From NCBI GenBank assembly GCA_020347545.1, contig CP070731.1, forward strand, positions 2,340,248-2,346,272: 6,025 bases of DNA. The letters run 5' to 3'. The position numbers and the translations under genes are program-made. Positions 5,653 to 6,025 of this stretch are shown one piece after another. Origin of the DNA: Flavobacteriaceae bacterium (GTDB lineage: Bacteria > Bacteroidota > Bacteroidia > Flavobacteriales > Flavobacteriaceae). The notes under the pieces were generated by a model that was given only the letters and a program-made list of their open reading frames with translations, had not been told where the DNA came from and made no database searches. The stretch's first letter is position 1. Each line of letters begins with the position of its first letter.

Positions 5653-6025
5653 CTATTTCCATTTGATACCACATCCCATACTTGGCTTTTGGGGCTCGGG
5701 AATCGCTTTGTTGTTCAGTAAAGCATCCATGGCATTTCTCAGGTCACTACCATTTAACGGCTTTTCGTTTTTTGGCCTGGAGTCATCTATTTGCCCCCTG
5801 TAAACCAGTTTTAAATCTTTATCGAACAAATAGGTGTCAGGCGTACAAGCTGCGTCATAAGTTTTGGCAACTTCCTGAGTTGCATCGAACAAATAAGGAA
5901 AAGGATAGTTGAATTTTTTTGCATTTTCCTTCATTAATTCAGGTCCGTCCTGAGGATATTTTTCAATATCGTTTGAGGAAATAGCAATAAATGAAATTCC
6001 CAGCTTTGAGAAATCATTGGCTATT
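5653..6025 (-). CDS. Thioredoxin-like AhpC/TSA family protein, C-terminal part
   Basis: The reading frame runs from the stop codon TAG (5653-5655) leftward in the gene to the window edge, with 123 codons visible. The visible half shows FIAISSNDIEKYPQDGPELM, then PFPYLFDATQEVAKTYDAAC, TPDTYLFDKDLKLVYRGQIDDSRP and a GCGIKWK end. This is the peroxiredoxin-like branch of the thioredoxin fold often annotated as redoxin or thiol-disulfide oxidoreductase; the proline of CTPD is the cis-proline beside the active site. The catalytic N-terminal cysteines, and so whether it is a peroxidase or an oxidoreductase, lie beyond the edge. The cysteines seen are in AACTPD and in GCGIKWK. The first in-frame ATG seen (5932-5934) is internal, because the conserved residues continue upstream of it. 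The gene converges on the YfiT-like gene, and no terminator is evident in the 18-bp gap. Confidence 0.88.
   Translation of the reverse strand, partial: IANDFSKLGISFIAISSNDIEKYPQDGPELMKENAKKFNYPFPYLFDATQEVAKTYDAACTPDTYLFDKDLKLVYRGQIDDSRPKNEKPLNGSDLRNAMDALLNNKAIPEPQKPSMGCGIKWK

Noticed and set aside
5558..5912. Two + strand open frames running over the YfiT-like gene end and the thioredoxin-like gene
   Set aside because: They are antisense or out of frame to well-recognised genes and their products are unlike any family.

Overview
The window looks like chromosomal DNA of a Bacteroidota bacterium, most likely class Flavobacteriia. The pointers are AT-rich intergenic DNA, start codons mostly without a Shine-Dalgarno sequence, a TAnnTTTG-type promoter element (TATCTTTG, 3208-3215), a secreted protein of the cleaved-adhesin / choice-of-anchor J type, and a cyclophilin-FKBP fusion of a kind described in flavobacteria. 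There is no sign of phage, insertion sequence, CRISPR array or stable RNA gene.

Layout: (1) 1-796 (+) is the C-terminal three quarters of chorismate synthase (aroC), open at the left edge. (2) 793-1539 (-) is a WaaP/Kdo-kinase-like lipopolysaccharide kinase; it converges on aroC and the two stop codons share the bases TTAA. (3) 1540-2253 is about 710 bp without a convincing gene but rich in structure: two inverted repeats, two hairpins followed by T runs on the + strand, a 19-bp tandem repeat whose units are themselves inverted repeats, and a clear intrinsic terminator for the gene to its right. (4) 2254-3069 (-) is an exported protein with a choice-of-anchor J jelly-roll domain. (5) 3238-4170 (+) is a cytoplasmic dual-family immunophilin (cyclophilin then FKBP), with its own promoter candidate and a textbook terminator. 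(6) 4267-5091 (+) is a predicted outer-membrane beta-barrel protein, followed after 15 bp by (7) 5107-5634 (+), a DinB-fold YfiT/BstA-type metal-dependent thiol transferase or hydrolase. (8) 5653-6025 (-) is the C-terminal part of an AhpC/TSA-type thioredoxin-like protein, open at the right edge.

Taken together this is mostly a housekeeping and cell-envelope neighbourhood: aromatic amino-acid precursor synthesis, LPS core modification, envelope or secreted proteins, a folding catalyst and two thiol/redox proteins. The transcription units are short and alternate in direction, so there is no large operon; the only likely co-transcribed pair is the barrel protein with the YfiT-like gene. I found no convincing new multi-gene system. 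The parts most worth a second look are the structured 710-bp gap, the double-PPIase fusion, and a perfect inverted repeat inside the signal-peptide codons of the barrel protein.
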